Part shown: in pieces, positions 49,451-62,715 of the stretch
How positions within the stretch are numbered: the stretch's first letter is position 1
Layout of the letters: every line of letters starts with the position of its first letter
NCBI GenBank assembly: GCA_004799545.1
Contig: SSMU01000011.1
Coordinates: 149,161 to 213,160, forward strand
From: Phenylobacterium sp.
GTDB lineage: Bacteria; Pseudomonadota; Alphaproteobacteria; Caulobacterales; Caulobacteraceae
Direction of reading: 5' to 3'
Length of the DNA: 64,000 nt
Notes under the pieces: model-generated
Databases searched by the model: none
The model's input: the letters and a program-made list of their open reading frames with translations, nothing else
What the model was told of the DNA's origin: nothing
Program-made: the position numbers and the translations under genes

Positions 49451-49888
49451 ATGGCTGCGAAACTCGCAGGCTCTGGAGGCGGCAAGTACCAGGAAGAAGC
49501 GAACGCGGAGATCAATGTCACGCCGTTCGTGGACGTGATGCTGGTCCTGCTGATCATCTTCATGGTGGCGGCGCCCCTGGCTGCGGTGACGGTGAAGGTC
49601 GACTTGCCTCCAGCCGTCGCCAAGCCGGGGAAGAACCCGCCGAAGCCGGTCTACATCTCGATCCAGAGCAATGGTCGGATCTTCGTCCAGGACAAGCCGT
49701 CCGACCTCGCTTCCCTCGGTGACGACCTGCGGGCCCACCTGGGAAATACGCGGAACCAACAGAGGGAGCGGATCTTCATTCGTGCGGACAAGGACACGCT
49801 CTACAGTGACTTCATGGGCGTGATGAACTCGTTGCAGGACAATCAGTTCTACAGCGTGGCTCTCGTCGGCGAAGACAAGCGCAAGTAG
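49451..49888 (+). CDS. exbD: TonB-system protein ExbD
   Basis: A 145-residue protein with one membrane helix (INVTPFVDVMLVLLIIFMVA) whose Asp in PFVDVML is the proton-carrying residue, and a periplasmic C-terminal domain (VYISIQSNGRIFVQDKPSDL). It inserts into the ExbB pentamer. Six bases after exbB. Confidence 0.95.
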   Translation: MAAKLAGSGGGKYQEEANAEINVTPFVDVMLVLLIIFMVAAPLAAVTVKVDLPPAVAKPGKNPPKPVYISIQSNGRIFVQDKPSDLASLGDDLRAHLGNTRNQQRERIFIRADKDTLYSDFMGVMNSLQDNQFYSVALVGEDKRK

Positions 49889-49898
49889 GCGGTGACGT

Positions 49899-50606
49899 AT
49901 GTCTGACACACGCGACATCGCCCATCCTGGGCATAACCCGTTCGATGATCCCCGGCCCAAGCGCAACAAGGGCCTGATCATCGCCTTGTCGATCGCCGCC
50001 GTCGTCCACGCGGCGCTGGCGATCTACCTCTGGAAGAGCAAGTTCGAGGCGAACTTCAAGGACTACTCGGAAGACGTGACGGACGTGGCGATGGTCAAGC
50101 CGGCCCCGCCGCCCCCGCCGCCGCCGCCGCCACCCCCTCCGCCGCCAAACACGCCGCCGCCGCCGCCGCCGAAGATCCAGCCGCGCCCGCCGGTCGCCGT
50201 GCCGAATACGCCGACGATCCCGCCGCTGCCGGTCCCTCCGGTCGAGCACCACATCGAGGAGCCCAAGCCGCCGGCCCCGCCGCCGCCTGAGCCGCCGCGT
50301 CCGTCGGTGATCACGGCGCCGGACTGGCTGCGCAAACCGACGGGCGAGGACGTGGCCAGGTACTATCCGGACCGCGCTCTGCGGATGAACATCGAAGGCC
50401 GCGCGACGATCAGTTGCACGGTCACCGCGCAGGGCACTCTGACCGCCTGCTCGGTCGCCGAGGAAGAGCCCTCCGAGGGCGGCTTCGGTGACGCCGCCAT
50501 GCGGATGAGCAAGCTGTTCAAGATGCGGCCCCAGACCAAGGACGGCGCCCCGGTTTCCGGCGGCACGGTCCGCATCCCGATCGCCTTCCGCCTGCCGAAG
50601 GGCTGA
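49899..50606 (+). CDS. tonB: TonB protein
   Basis: A 235-residue protein: a short cytoplasmic start, one membrane helix (GLIIALSIAAVVHAALAIYL), a long proline-rich region (APPPPPPPPPPPPPNTPP-type) with Glu/Lys-Pro repeats, and a C-terminal TonB domain (TGEDVARYYPDRALRMNIEG; KMRPQTKDGAPVSGGTVRIP). It moves energy from ExbB-ExbD to outer-membrane receptors. The C-terminal domain ends in AFRLPKG, as in Caulobacterales. Confidence 0.95.
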   Translation: MSDTRDIAHPGHNPFDDPRPKRNKGLIIALSIAAVVHAALAIYLWKSKFEANFKDYSEDVTDVAMVKPAPPPPPPPPPPPPPPNTPPPPPPKIQPRPPVAVPNTPTIPPLPVPPVEHHIEEPKPPAPPPPEPPRPSVITAPDWLRKPTGEDVARYYPDRALRMNIEGRATISCTVTAQGTLTACSVAEEEPSEGGFGDAAMRMSKLFKMRPQTKDGAPVSGGTVRIPIAFRLPKG

Positions 50607-50634
50607 CCGAGCTGCGACACGGACGATGGATTGA

Positions 50635-50668
50635 AGCCCGGGGGCGTCCGCGCCTCCGGGCTTTTTTC
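50635..50668 (+). terminator. Intrinsic terminator after tonB
   Basis: GCCCGG (50636-50641) and CCGGGC (50656-50661) form the outer stem of a G/C hairpin, followed by a run of seven T. It closes the exbB-exbD-tonB operon. Confidence 0.8.
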
Positions 50669-50729
50669 TTGTCTCCGCGCCGGCTTGATCGCGCTCGCCG
50701 CCCCGACTAGAACCGGCGCTCGCGATTGC

Positions 50730-50806
50730 GCCGCCCTAGCTCAGTTGGTTAGAGCGCCAGATTGTGGCTCTGGAGGTCTCCGGTTCGATCCCGGGGGGCG
50801 GTACCA
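50730..50806 (+). tRNA. tRNA-His (anticodon GTG), alphaproteobacterial type
   Basis: Acceptor 5' GCCGCCC pairs with 3' GGGCGGT (G1:U72), the discriminator is A73, and CCA is encoded. The anticodon loop is TTGTGGC. Most bacterial tRNA-His have G-1 opposite C73; the A73/no-G-1 form is characteristic of alphaproteobacteria. Confidence 0.95.
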
Positions 50807-50821
50807 TCGCAAACGCTTGAA

Positions 50822-50850
50822 AGGGCCGGGGAAAACCCCGGTCCTTTTTG
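50822..50850 (+). terminator. Intrinsic terminator after tRNA-His
   Basis: AGGGCCGGGG (50822-50831) pairs with CCCCGGTCCT (50836-50845) around AAAA, followed by a T run, 16 bases after the tRNA. Confidence 0.85.
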
Positions 50851-50917
50851 GTTTCCGGCCGGCAACCGCCGGGTGTGGCGCTGCGGGCGCGGCGGCGTCT
50901 CCCCTTCCGGAGGGCCA

Positions 50918-51340
50918 ATGCACGCGTCCACACCCAAGTCCACGCCCACCTCTCGCGGCGCGACCCACGTCGACCGCTACATCGGCCTGAAGATCCGGCT
51001 TCGTCGCCGTCAGCTTGGCCTGAGCCAGGACGCCCTGGCCCAGGCGGTGGGCGTTCGATTCCAGCAGTTGCAGAAGTACGAGTCCGGCGCCAATCGGGTC
51101 AGCGCGTCGCGGCTGTTCGAGATCGCCCGCGCGCTGCGCGCGCCGGCCGGCTTCTTCTTCGAAGGCGTCGACCAGGCCGACGCCCGGCTGTTCTGCGGTC
51201 AGGACAGTCCGATCGGCGCCCTGCTTGGCACGCCGGACGGCGTCGACGTGGCGCTGAGCTTCAGCCACATCCGCAGCCCGCGGGTGCGCCGCCGGCTGCT
51301 CGCCATGATGCGCGCCCTGGCCGACGAGACGGGCGACTGA
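50918..51340 (+). CDS. XRE-family transcriptional regulator
   Basis: A 140-residue protein with an N-terminal helix-turn-helix (IGLKIRLRRRQLGLSQDALA, then VGVRFQQLQKYESGANRVSA) near residues 22-65 and a C-terminal helical part. The QLQKYESGANRVSASRL segment is typical of the Caulobacterales XRE/cI branch. CGGAGG precedes the ATG. It lies beside the convergent DUF418 gene. Target unknown. Confidence 0.88.
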   Translation: MHASTPKSTPTSRGATHVDRYIGLKIRLRRRQLGLSQDALAQAVGVRFQQLQKYESGANRVSASRLFEIARALRAPAGFFFEGVDQADARLFCGQDSPIGALLGTPDGVDVALSFSHIRSPRVRRRLLAMMRALADETGD

Positions 51341-51343
51341 GCC

Positions 51344-52612
51344 TCAGGCCGCCGCGGCCGCCGCGCGGTCCAACGGTCTGGCGAAGGGCTGCAGACGCCA
51401 GCGCACCAGCGAGCGCCAGGCCCATTCGAACGGCCCGTAGTGGAAACGCGCCAGCCAGGGCAGGCTCCAGATCAGGATGAAGGCCCAGACGCCGGCCACG
51501 ACCCAAAGCAGCTCGAACCGCGAAAGCTTGCCGTAGAGTCCGAACCCGAAGCCGCAGAACACCAGGGTGGTGATCACCGAAGTCAGCAGGTAGTTGGAGA
51601 ACGCCATCCGGCCGGCGGCGGCCAGCCGGTTCACCACGACCCTGGCCACCCCGGCCCGGATGACCAGTAGCAGGACGCTGGCGTGGGCCAGTGCGATCAA
51701 CGGCCGCGACACCTGTTGCCAGACCTCCCAGCGATGCAGGGGCAGGGGCTCGAAGCCGCTCTTCCAGATCATCCAGGCCGCCCAGGCGGTCGCCGGCACG
51801 GCCAGCAGATAGCCCACCGCGATCATCGCGGCGTAGGCGCGGCTGGACCAGCCCAGGGTGAAGAAGCCCAGCCGGAACAGCGCCATCCCCAAGAACATCT
51901 GGCCGATCGCCTCGGGCAGGGAATCGGTGGGCATCAGGCCGATCTGCATGATCAGCGCCATCTGGGTGCGGGCCCGAAGCGCGTCCATGAAGCCGCCGCC
52001 GAAGCCTGCGATCTGCTGCAGGCCCAGGCTCTTGGGCGGCGCCACGGTCAGCGAGGCGTCCTGCCAGGCCTTGATCGCCGCGGTCGGCGCGCCAGGCGCC
52101 GTGGCCGCCGCGTGCAGGGCGCCCAGCTGGCTCGCTTCGCTCAGATTGTAGGCCAACAGCGCCGCCAGGATCGCCACGCCCACGGCGATCTGCGCGCGGA
52201 CGTCCAGCTTGCGGAACGGGAAGATCACTAACCCCGCCACCGCGTAGCAGGTGAGGATGTCGCCCCACCACAGGAAGTAGGCGTGGACCATGCCGAAGGC
52301 GAACAGCCAGGCCATGCGCCGGTAGTGGGTCTGGATCGGTCCGGGCCGTCCCCCTTCTGCGCGATCGGCGATCAACACCGTCGAGGCGCCGAACAGCATG
52401 GTGAACAGCGCCCGCATCTTGCCGTCGGTCAGCACATTGTTGACCGCCCAGGTCCACAGGTCCGGCGGGCCGTGCAGGCCGGCGTAGGTCGGATCGACAT
52501 AGGCGAAGGCCGGCAGGCCCATCCCCACGATGTTCATCAGCAGGATGCCGAGGACCGCGAAGCCCCGGACCGCATCGATCGAAAGATGCCGCTCGTCCGC
52601 CGCCGTCGCCAT
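51344..52612 (-). CDS. DUF418 family membrane protein
   Basis: A 422-residue inner-membrane protein with about ten hydrophobic helices. Family marks: RHLSIDAVRGFAVLGILLMN at the start, FTMLFGASTVLIADRAEG, WLFAFGMVHAYFLWWGDILT, and AAGRMAFSNYLLTSVITTLV, then WLARFHYGPFEWAWRSL at the end. This matches the DUF418/YeiB family. Transport or acyl-transfer roles are suggested in the literature for relatives, but none is established here. Confidence 0.9.
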   Translation of the reverse strand: MATAADERHLSIDAVRGFAVLGILLMNIVGMGLPAFAYVDPTYAGLHGPPDLWTWAVNNVLTDGKMRALFTMLFGASTVLIADRAEGGRPGPIQTHYRRMAWLFAFGMVHAYFLWWGDILTCYAVAGLVIFPFRKLDVRAQIAVGVAILAALLAYNLSEASQLGALHAAATAPGAPTAAIKAWQDASLTVAPPKSLGLQQIAGFGGGFMDALRARTQMALIMQIGLMPTDSLPEAIGQMFLGMALFRLGFFTLGWSSRAYAAMIAVGYLLAVPATAWAAWMIWKSGFEPLPLHRWEVWQQVSRPLIALAHASVLLLVIRAGVARVVVNRLAAAGRMAFSNYLLTSVITTLVFCGFGFGLYGKLSRFELLWVVAGVWAFILIWSLPWLARFHYGPFEWAWRSLVRWRLQPFARPLDRAAAAAA

Positions 52613-52912
52613 GGCCGCGCCCCCTCAATCCTGGTTCTTTCCCCGAAACCGACGATGGACCGCGGTTCTCCACTGTCAACGCTGTCGCGCCGGGCCTTCC
52701 GGTGCGTCATCTGACCACGGGCGCCGGAGTTTCGCGCAATTTTGCCGACAAAGGGATGAGCGTCGCCCAAGCCTGCGTTCGATTAGAAAAATCTTCCCAG
52801 GCTTTAGGATTCCGCCCATCGACAAGGGCTGATCTTGCCGGGTAAATGCCCTCGACGCGCGCTACGGCCCCCCCGGGCCGTGCGTTGCCGCGCCTGGAGG
52901 ACGAGAGACGTG
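52613..52912. other. Divergent intergenic region before gltB, no gene seen
   Basis: 300 bases between the divergent DUF418 and gltB genes. No convincing frame and no strong hairpin; A/T-rich patches near 52785-52800 could hold a promoter. Confidence 0.5.
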
Positions 52913-57565
<4,653 letters not shown>

Positions 57566-57592
57566 CCCTGCAAGTTCCGGAGACCTGACCCG

Positions 57593-59044
<1,452 letters not shown>

Positions 59045-59047
<3 letters not shown>

Positions 59048-59099
59048 CGACAGCCAGCAAAAGTGGTCCGCACTTTTGCGTCCGGCTGCGCGCCAAGGA
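59045..59099 (+). repeat. Stop-adjacent hairpin repeat, copy 3
   Basis: AGCGACAGCCAGCAAAAGTG starts at the gltD stop codon and is followed by CACTTTTGCGTCCGGCTGCG, the same unit as at 22644 and 24691 in opposite strand orientation. It lies between convergent genes, so it could end both transcripts. Confidence 0.8.
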
Positions 59100-59101
59100 C
59101 T

Positions 59102-60784
59102 CTAGGATAGGCGCGCCACGTAGCGGGCGATCTGCGTCTCGATCGCCGGTCGTTGCTCGGGCGTCGCCGCATCGCGCGCCGCCGTCCACAGGCCGGCCTG
59201 GAAGGCGGGATAGGCGATGTCCAGGAAGTCCAGCAGCGCCTCGTCGATCGGCCGGTCGCAGACGCGGGCCACGATGGCGCAGAGCTCCGCCGTCTCGTCG
59301 TCGTCCAGATCGAGCTCGACCCGTGCCCCGGCCACGTCCCAGGCGACGTCCTGACACCCCACCAGGTCGTGTCCCGCCGAGTGGTCGAGCGCGTCGGTCT
59401 TGATCAGCCGGCCGTCTGGCAGTGTCAGCCACTCCCATCGGTGCAGCCGCCCATCCACATGGATCGGCCGGGGCTTGGTCCGCGCGGGCGGACGGGGCAG
59501 GGCGTCCGCCGCCGCATCGCCCTTCAGCTCCGCGACATTCATCCGCGCCATCACCGCCAGGTCTTCCAGGTTGGCGCCATCGCCGGCGACGGCGGGGAAG
59601 GCGAGCGCGCGGAGGCCCAGGTAGCGGCCGACGTGCTCGACCAGCGCTGCGCGATCGGCCCGCGGTCCGCGTTCGCCCTCGATCCATTTCTCCAGCAGGA
59701 AGCCGCGCCTCAGCCCCAGGGGCTCGGGCGTCGCGCCGGCCCGCGCCAGGGTCCGGGCGCGGGCGAATTTCGCCTCGCCGCTGACGCCGAGCCCTGCGAA
59801 CTTCGCGAGATAGGTCCCTTGCTCGGTGGTCAGCCGGAACTTCCGCCGCTCCAGGCCCGGATGGACTGGAATCTCCTTGTCTTCAACGGCCCAGGCGCCG
59901 CCTGACAGCTCCTCGATGAACTTGACCGACCCGGTCAGGTCCTCGAACCAGCCGGCCAGCGGCTCCTCGGCGATGAGCGCGTCGAACGAGGCGGGCCGCC
60001 GCGTCGCCGAGGCCCAGCGCGTGCGGTGCTCGGGCAGGGCCTCAGGTCCAACGTCGCCGGCGTGACTCGGCAGCAGGACGATGCGCTCGGGCGCGACGCC
60101 CAGCGCCTCCAGGAGGTCGGCCACGGCGGCGAACGAGGATCCGGACCGTCTTGGCCCCTCGTCGACCACGGCGAACGGTCCCAGGTGCGCGCCGAGGCTG
60201 CGCCGCACCTCGTCGGAGACCCGCACCTCGCGGTGGAACGGGTGGCCCATGGGCCGCAGCGTCACCACCTTCGAGGCGTTGGTGACCGCCGCCACCAGGG
60301 CCGCCAGGCCGGCGCCGGCGCTGCGGATGCCGATCACCAGCGGGGGCGAGTCCCACGGCCGCTCGCCCGCGGCCTTCAGATAGGCTTCCGGATAGACCGC
60401 ATCGAGCGCGAAGCCCTTCGGAGTCTTGACCTCGACCTCGTCGGGCAGGGCCGACAGCGCCAGGCCCATCAGTTCCGCTGAGCTCGGCGGGCCGACGGAG
60501 GTGTAGGCGCTCCAGGCCGAGGCCGCGAGCTTCCTTGCTAACGCCACCAGCAGCGCCATGGCCGCCTCCTGGGTCGGCGAGGGCTCGTCCAGGCCCTTGG
60601 TCCGGAACTCGGCGTCGGCGATGCCCTGGGCCAATTCGCTCGCCAGCAGGAAGGCGGTGGTCAGGCGGTCGTGCCGGTCGGAGCCGGACGCCGTCCCGCT
60701 CTCCACCTCGCGCAGCGTCGCCGTCAGGGCGCGCAGGGCCTGGCGGGGCTTCACGGTGCGGCTACGGTCCCCATAGACCCACAT
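59102..60784 (-). CDS. Phosphoribosyltransferase-like plus kinase-like fusion protein
   Basis: A 560-residue cytoplasmic protein. Residues about 130-280 look like a phosphoribosyltransferase, with a PRPP-type loop in FAVVDEGPRRSGSSFAAVAD near residue 205. The second half, from about residue 330, is an APH-like kinase fold: EQGTYLAKFAGLGVSGEAKF, RRGFLLEKWIEGERGPRADR, then GHDLVGCQDVAWDVAGARVE holding the Asp-rich catalytic end. It would make or phosphorylate a nucleotide-like metabolite. It is the last gene of a leftward operon with a metallophosphoesterase (36 bases away) and a nucleotidyltransferase. Confidence 0.72.
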   Translation of the reverse strand: MWVYGDRSRTVKPRQALRALTATLREVESGTASGSDRHDRLTTAFLLASELAQGIADAEFRTKGLDEPSPTQEAAMALLVALARKLAASAWSAYTSVGPPSSAELMGLALSALPDEVEVKTPKGFALDAVYPEAYLKAAGERPWDSPPLVIGIRSAGAGLAALVAAVTNASKVVTLRPMGHPFHREVRVSDEVRRSLGAHLGPFAVVDEGPRRSGSSFAAVADLLEALGVAPERIVLLPSHAGDVGPEALPEHRTRWASATRRPASFDALIAEEPLAGWFEDLTGSVKFIEELSGGAWAVEDKEIPVHPGLERRKFRLTTEQGTYLAKFAGLGVSGEAKFARARTLARAGATPEPLGLRRGFLLEKWIEGERGPRADRAALVEHVGRYLGLRALAFPAVAGDGANLEDLAVMARMNVAELKGDAAADALPRPPARTKPRPIHVDGRLHRWEWLTLPDGRLIKTDALDHSAGHDLVGCQDVAWDVAGARVELDLDDDETAELCAIVARVCDRPIDEALLDFLDIAYPAFQAGLWTAARDAATPEQRPAIETQIARYVARLS

Positions 60785-60820
60785 CAGGCGTGCGTCGTCC
60801 CCTCGGCGGTTGGCGCGGGC

Positions 60821-61567
60821 CTAGACCTCAATGAGTGCAAACTCCACGCCCAGGTCACGGTTCAGCACTGGCTTGGCGACGTTGTAGACGGGCTTGCCGC
60901 GCGCCGTCTTGCCCGTATGGGCGCCGCGGTGCGCGTGGCCGTGCACCACGCAGCGCACGCCGTCGAACCGGTCGATGGTCTCGCCCAGGCGCGCCGAGCC
61001 CAGGAAGGGGAAGATCTCCAACGGCTCGCCGATCACCGTGTCCTCGACCGGCGCATAGTGCAGCACCACCACCGTCCGCTCGGTCTTCAGCATCCTGAGC
61101 GAGCTCTCGAGCTTCAGGTTCTCCTCGATGGACGCCTGGACGAAGGTCTTGATCTCCGGCTCGCCGAAGGCGCTCAGCATGTGCCGCCCGAACCCGCCGA
61201 TGAAGCCCTTGGAGCCGGCGAAGCCCACGCCGTTGATCTCGGCCGGCTCGCCTTCCAGCAGCCGCATCCCCGCCTGGTGCAGGATGCGCGCGACCTCCTC
61301 GGGCTGGCCGCACTCATAGTCATGGTTGCCCAGCACGCCGACGATCGGGATCGAGCAGGCCTGCAGGTCCTCCGCCAGGATCTCCGCCTCCGGCGTCTTG
61401 CCGAAGTTGGTGAGGTCGCCGCACAGCGCCAGCACATCGGCTTCCTGGCAGATCCGGCTGAACAGCTCGCGATAGGGGTGCTGGTGGGTCTCCGCCACGT
61501 GCAGGTCGCCGATGGCGGCCAGACGCAGCTTGCCGCTCGCGGCCGGCGGGTCAGGCGATAGGCTCAT
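60821..61567 (-). CDS. Metallophosphoesterase
   Basis: A 248-residue calcineurin-like phosphoesterase with all metal motifs: AAIGDLHVAETHQHPY, LALCGDLTNFGKT, VLGNHDYECG, VVLHYAPVED and VVHGHAHRGAHTG. There is no signal peptide. It overlaps the nucleotidyltransferase gene by 17 bases. The substrate is probably a nucleotide or phosphodiester made by its neighbours. Confidence 0.88.
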   Translation of the reverse strand: MSLSPDPPAASGKLRLAAIGDLHVAETHQHPYRELFSRICQEADVLALCGDLTNFGKTPEAEILAEDLQACSIPIVGVLGNHDYECGQPEEVARILHQAGMRLLEGEPAEINGVGFAGSKGFIGGFGRHMLSAFGEPEIKTFVQASIEENLKLESSLRMLKTERTVVVLHYAPVEDTVIGEPLEIFPFLGSARLGETIDRFDGVRCVVHGHAHRGAHTGKTARGKPVYNVAKPVLNRDLGVEFALIEV

Positions 61568-62327
61568 GCCGCTCCTCCAGCCCCTTGCCCACCACGTCGG
61601 CGAAGCCCCACTGGGTGATGTCGGTGACGTAGTCGCGCGGGCTGAACAGCCGGCCGCGGCAGACCTTCACCCGGGCCGCCGGAAGGCCCACCTGGGCCTG
61701 CAGCCGGCCGGTCAGCTCCTGGGTCAGCCAGGCTGGAACCCGGTCCCGCTCCGTCGGGTAGACGAAGCGGAAGTTGAGCAGGTGGATCAGCAGCACCTCC
61801 CAGTGGGGCTCCATGTAGCGGAGCAGGCGCGTCCAATCGATCCGGTCGTGGGCGCGCAGGATCACGTGGGCCACATCGGCGCCGTCGTACCGATAGCGGT
61901 CCTGGATGAACATCTTCGAGACGATCAGCTCGGTGGGCGGGGTGATCTTCACCTCCGCCCCATAGACGGTGATGGTGTCCTCGCCCTGGAACCAGTCGTC
62001 GGTGACCGGGGCGGTGCCGTTCGACATGGCGAAGATCACGTCGAAGAAGTGCTTGTCCTGCCAGACCTTGGCGATCCACCGCTCGTCCTCGACGTCGGTC
62101 CGGTAACCGCGCGCCTGGAAATAGGCGAGGATCCGTGGATAGTCGCCCGCCTTGCAGAACACGTCGAGGTCCTTGGTCGGCCGCGAGATGCCGGTGAAGG
62201 CGGTGACCGCATAGGTGCCCGAGAGCAGGAAGGGGATGCCGGACTCCTTCAGCAGCTTCAGGCTCTCCACATAGAAGGCTTCCGCGTCCGGGGGCGGCTC
62301 GAAGGCGTCGTCAGGCGCTTGGGACAT
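61551..62327 (-). CDS. Nucleotidyltransferase
   Basis: A 258-residue protein of the Pol-beta-like nucleotidyltransferase superfamily: FLLSGTYAVTAFTGISRPTK, then DLDVFCKAGDY near residue 53 with the metal-binding Asp-x-Asp, and a third acidic position in HFFDVIFAM. The C-terminal half is helical (WEVLLIHLLNFRFVYPTERD). It is the first gene of the operon. The acceptor (protein, RNA or small molecule) is unknown. Confidence 0.82.
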   Translation of the reverse strand: MSQAPDDAFEPPPDAEAFYVESLKLLKESGIPFLLSGTYAVTAFTGISRPTKDLDVFCKAGDYPRILAYFQARGYRTDVEDERWIAKVWQDKHFFDVIFAMSNGTAPVTDDWFQGEDTITVYGAEVKITPPTELIVSKMFIQDRYRYDGADVAHVILRAHDRIDWTRLLRYMEPHWEVLLIHLLNFRFVYPTERDRVPAWLTQELTGRLQAQVGLPAARVKVCRGRLFSPRDYVTDITQWGFADVVGKGLEERHEPIA

Positions 62328-62715
62328 ACTCGGGTCAGACCGCTCCGGGGCGGAAGAAGCCCTGCGCGGAAACGACGGCCCCCCGCGCCGGTTCCGCCGG
62401 GCAAAGCCACGCGAGGACGCGTGCGAGGCGGAGAACGGCTCAGCTAGGCGAGCTTGGCCTCTGCATTGGTTTGATTTTCGAGGCGGCCTCTGGCAGGATT
62501 CCCGTCGGGTTCCGGATTGTCGCCGTGGCGCGCGTGGACCCCGAACCTCAAATGAAATTTTTTAGCTTCACGTTTGGAACCGCGGGCTTGCGCCGGTCGT
62601 TCGCAGAAAAGGCGGGGGTGTGTCTTGTTCCCGGCCTGACCCGCTTTTTGAGTGTGATCAGGCCCTTACAGACGTGCATCCCCGGCGCCGAAACCGCTCT
62701 GTTCCCGGGGGAACC
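62328..62715. other. Divergent intergenic region with a stress promoter
   Basis: 388 bases between the divergent nucleotidyltransferase and HAMP-repeat genes. Apart from the GGAAC-N17-CGTT site at 62576-62601 no regulatory site or gene is evident. An A/T-rich patch (AAATGAAATTTTTTAGC) lies upstream of it. Confidence 0.5.
62576..62601 (+). promoter_or_regulatory. General-stress-response (EcfG-type) promoter
   Basis: GGAAC (62576-62580), 17 bases, CGTT (62598-62601), an exact EcfG/SigT consensus on the strand of the downstream HAMP-repeat gene, whose ATG is 114 bases further on. Confidence 0.65.

Noticed and set aside
50100..50320. CCG/GCC-rich repeat tract as a repeat element
   Set aside because: It is the coding DNA of the TonB proline-rich region.
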